Shown: positions 6,188 through 7,229 of the stretch, piece by piece | Layout: the number at the start of each line of letters is the position of its first letter | How positions within the stretch are numbered: the first letter of the stretch is position 1 | Assembly: GCA_039818825.1 (NCBI GenBank) | Contig: JBCBTD010000115.1 | Location: 1 to 7,229, forward strand | Length of the DNA stretch: 7,229 nucleotides | Source: JBCBTD01 sp039818825 | GTDB taxonomy: Bacteria > Pseudomonadota > Alphaproteobacteria > Geminicoccales > Geminicoccaceae | Reading direction: 5' to 3' | Program-made: the position numbers and the translations under genes | Notes under the pieces: model-generated | What the model was told of the DNA's origin: nothing | The model's input: only the letters and a program-made list of their open reading frames with translations | Databases searched by the model: none

Positions 6188-6894
6188 GCGAGCCCGAGCC
6201 AACGCACCACCCCGTCGCCTGGCCCACCACCCACCGGATCATCCGCGCCCGCTTTCCCCCGATCGACCTGTTCGAGGACATCGCCGACCCCGCCGACTGG
6301 CCGCTGCTCACCGCCGCCGCGGCCAAGACCGACCCGCGCCTCGCCGAAACCATCGGCAATCTCGACCTGGTGCCGCCCGCCCGCCGCGTCGGTGGCGCGG
6401 GCGCCTCTTGGGTCATGGCGCCCTTCGTCCACGTCTCGCCCGACCGGCCTAGCCGCTTTGCCGACGGCACCTTCGGCGCCTACTATGCCGGCGACCGCTT
6501 CGAGGTCGCGCTGTTCGAGACGGTGTTTCATCACGCCCGCTTCATGGCCGCGACCGCCGAGCCCGCCGGCTGGACCTCGGAGTTCCAGGAACACGTCGGC
6601 ACGCTCGATGTCACCCTCCACGACCTCCGCGGCGACGACCGCTTTGTCGACTGTTTGAACCCGGACGACTACGCGCCGTCCCAGGCGCTCGCCCGTCGTC
6701 TCCGCGCCGGCGGATCGGACGGCCTCGTCTACCCCAGCGTCCGCTACCCCGATGGCGACTGCCTCGCCGCCTTCTGGCCCGACGTCGTCCCCATCCCCAC
6801 CCCAGGCCGTCACCTCGCCTACCACTGGAGTGGCGAGGCCGTCGATCTGATCAAGGATCTTTCGACGCGCGAGGTTTTTGCGGTCGCACCGTGA
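6184..6894 (+). CDS. RES-domain toxin (NAD+ phosphorylase/hydrolase type)
   Basis: A 236-residue RES-family toxin. Characterised members (MbcT, ParT, Res) destroy NAD+ or ADP-ribosylate targets and stop growth unless held by their antitoxin. Expected conserved residues are seen: an early arginine in THRIIRARFPP (Arg18 or Arg21), FGAYYAGDRFEVALFETVFHH (97-117) with catalytic-type Glu112, and GSDGLVYPSVR (177-187) with Ser185, completing the Arg-Glu-Ser set that names the domain. Start is GTG at 6184, overlapping the antitoxin stop by 4 nt. The same frame stays open far upstream through the antitoxin and the SDR end, but that part reads as GC-rich shadow, so it is not a fusion. No truncation or missing key residue is seen, so the toxin is probably functional. 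Longer than compact RES proteins, because of about 60 residues between the first Arg and the Glu-containing core. Confidence 0.92.
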   Translation: MSEPEPTHHPVAWPTTHRIIRARFPPIDLFEDIADPADWPLLTAAAAKTDPRLAETIGNLDLVPPARRVGGAGASWVMAPFVHVSPDRPSRFADGTFGAYYAGDRFEVALFETVFHHARFMAATAEPAGWTSEFQEHVGTLDVTLHDLRGDDRFVDCLNPDDYAPSQALARRLRAGGSDGLVYPSVRYPDGDCLAAFWPDVVPIPTPGRHLAYHWSGEAVDLIKDLSTREVFAVAP

Positions 6895-6917
6895 ACCGAC
6901 TGGCACAGCCGCCCGAA

Positions 6918-7033
6918 GCCGCTTCGTCGAGGTCAACGAGATCGCCGCCATGGTCGCCTGGCTGCTCAGCGACGAGAACCGCTTCACCACGGGCGGCGTG
7001 TTCGACCTGTCGGGCGGGCGGGCGACGTATTGA
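6918..7033 (+). pseudogene. SDR gene 3' fragment (direct repeat, copy B)
   Basis: This is a remnant of a second SDR gene end. In frame it encodes RFVEVNEIAAMVAWLLSD and onward to GGRATY then TGA, matching residues 212-248 of the upstream SDR except Asp217 to Asn. Of 116 bases, 108 are identical with no gap. Five of the six changed sense codons are synonymous, and the stop differs (TGA versus TAG). It has no start codon of its own and no upstream SDR sequence. Its left edge lies 23 nt after the toxin stop. Confidence 0.9.
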
Positions 7034-7229
7034 GCCGGCGACAATTCAAAGCCCTGGCGCCGCTGACACAGACAGCGTCGCCGACAACGACATTTGCATG
7101 TCCCGCGAGACCACATCAATATCAAAGGCGGACGAACGACAGTGTTGACATCACGACCATTCGTTACTCAGAGATTAATGCAACAATGTTATAAGCGATC
7201 AGAATATGCTCTTCCACCATTAATATCTC
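7034..7229. other. Gene-free tail that becomes AT-rich
   Basis: No convincing gene is seen. GC content falls from the gene-rich level to 32/60 at 7081-7140 and 33/89 at 7141-7229. A perfect TTGACA stands at 7145-7150, but at 16-18 nt spacing no good -10 follows (TCAGAG at 17). The stretch may be the upstream region of a gene beyond the window, or the edge of another acquired segment. Confidence 0.5.

Noticed and set aside
4829..6202. A 457-codon minus-strand open frame
   Set aside because: It is antisense to the SDR and antitoxin genes and shows low-complexity Arg/Asp/Gly/Val-rich shadow sequence without family motifs; stop-poor antisense frames are expected in GC-rich DNA.
5278..6894. A 538-codon plus-strand open frame seeming to fuse the SDR region, antitoxin region and RES toxin
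   Set aside because: Before 6184 it is rich in Arg, Pro and His and out of frame with two well-recognised genes; the toxin has its own GTG start overlapping the antitoxin stop.
7061..7077. Possible terminator hairpin CGCTG/CAGCG after the SDR fragment
   Set aside because: Five-base stem, 7-nt loop and no T tract; too weak to call.
6891..7148. An 85-codon plus-strand open frame after the toxin
   Set aside because: It reads the SDR 3' repeat in the wrong frame; the SDR-matching frame there is a fragment without a start.

Overview
The window is GC-rich DNA with the gene content and order of an alphaproteobacterial chromosome; I cannot support a genus. The main clue is the minus-strand run HIG1-like membrane protein, PduO-type cobalamin adenosyltransferase, etfB, etfA, 3-hydroxyacyl-CoA dehydrogenase, which I recall as a common neighbourhood in that class. 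All calls come from reading the sequence and its translations; no database search was made.

Layout. Positions 1-575 (minus) hold the N-terminal 191 residues of an IS1380-family transposase that runs off the window. A short gene-free stretch follows. Then comes the minus-strand metabolic block, listed here in transcription order: a 64-residue HIG1-type two-helix membrane protein (4638-4832), pduO (4067-4633), etfB (3177-3938), etfA (2230-3177), a 3-hydroxybutyryl-CoA dehydrogenase (1299-2213), and a secreted DUF4864-type protein (814-1233). The gap before etfB carries a good sigma-70-like promoter. Its -35 hexamer lies inside a perfect palindrome that abuts a second perfect palindrome.

From 4961 onward the genes are on the plus strand: a classical short-chain dehydrogenase/reductase (4961-5707), then a Xre/MbcA/ParS-type antitoxin (5774-6187) overlapping a RES-domain NAD-degrading toxin (6184-6894). 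Just downstream of the toxin, positions 6918-7033 repeat the last 116 bp of the dehydrogenase gene (108/116 identical, no gaps; 5 of the 6 differing sense codons are synonymous). The toxin-antitoxin module is therefore bracketed by two diverged copies of a dehydrogenase 3' end. After the second copy the sequence becomes AT-rich (33 of the last 89 bases are G or C).

How it fits together. The ETF pair takes electrons from acyl-CoA dehydrogenases, the 3-hydroxyacyl-CoA dehydrogenase acts in the same beta-oxidation or acetoacetyl-CoA chemistry, and the adenosyltransferase supplies adenosylcobalamin, for example to methylmalonyl-CoA mutase, so the block looks like acyl-CoA catabolism. The right side looks like accessory DNA: a self-regulated toxin-antitoxin cassette that probably entered by recombination at the 3' end of the dehydrogenase gene. 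The most noteworthy observation is that bracketed cassette; next is the double-palindrome operator in front of etfBA.
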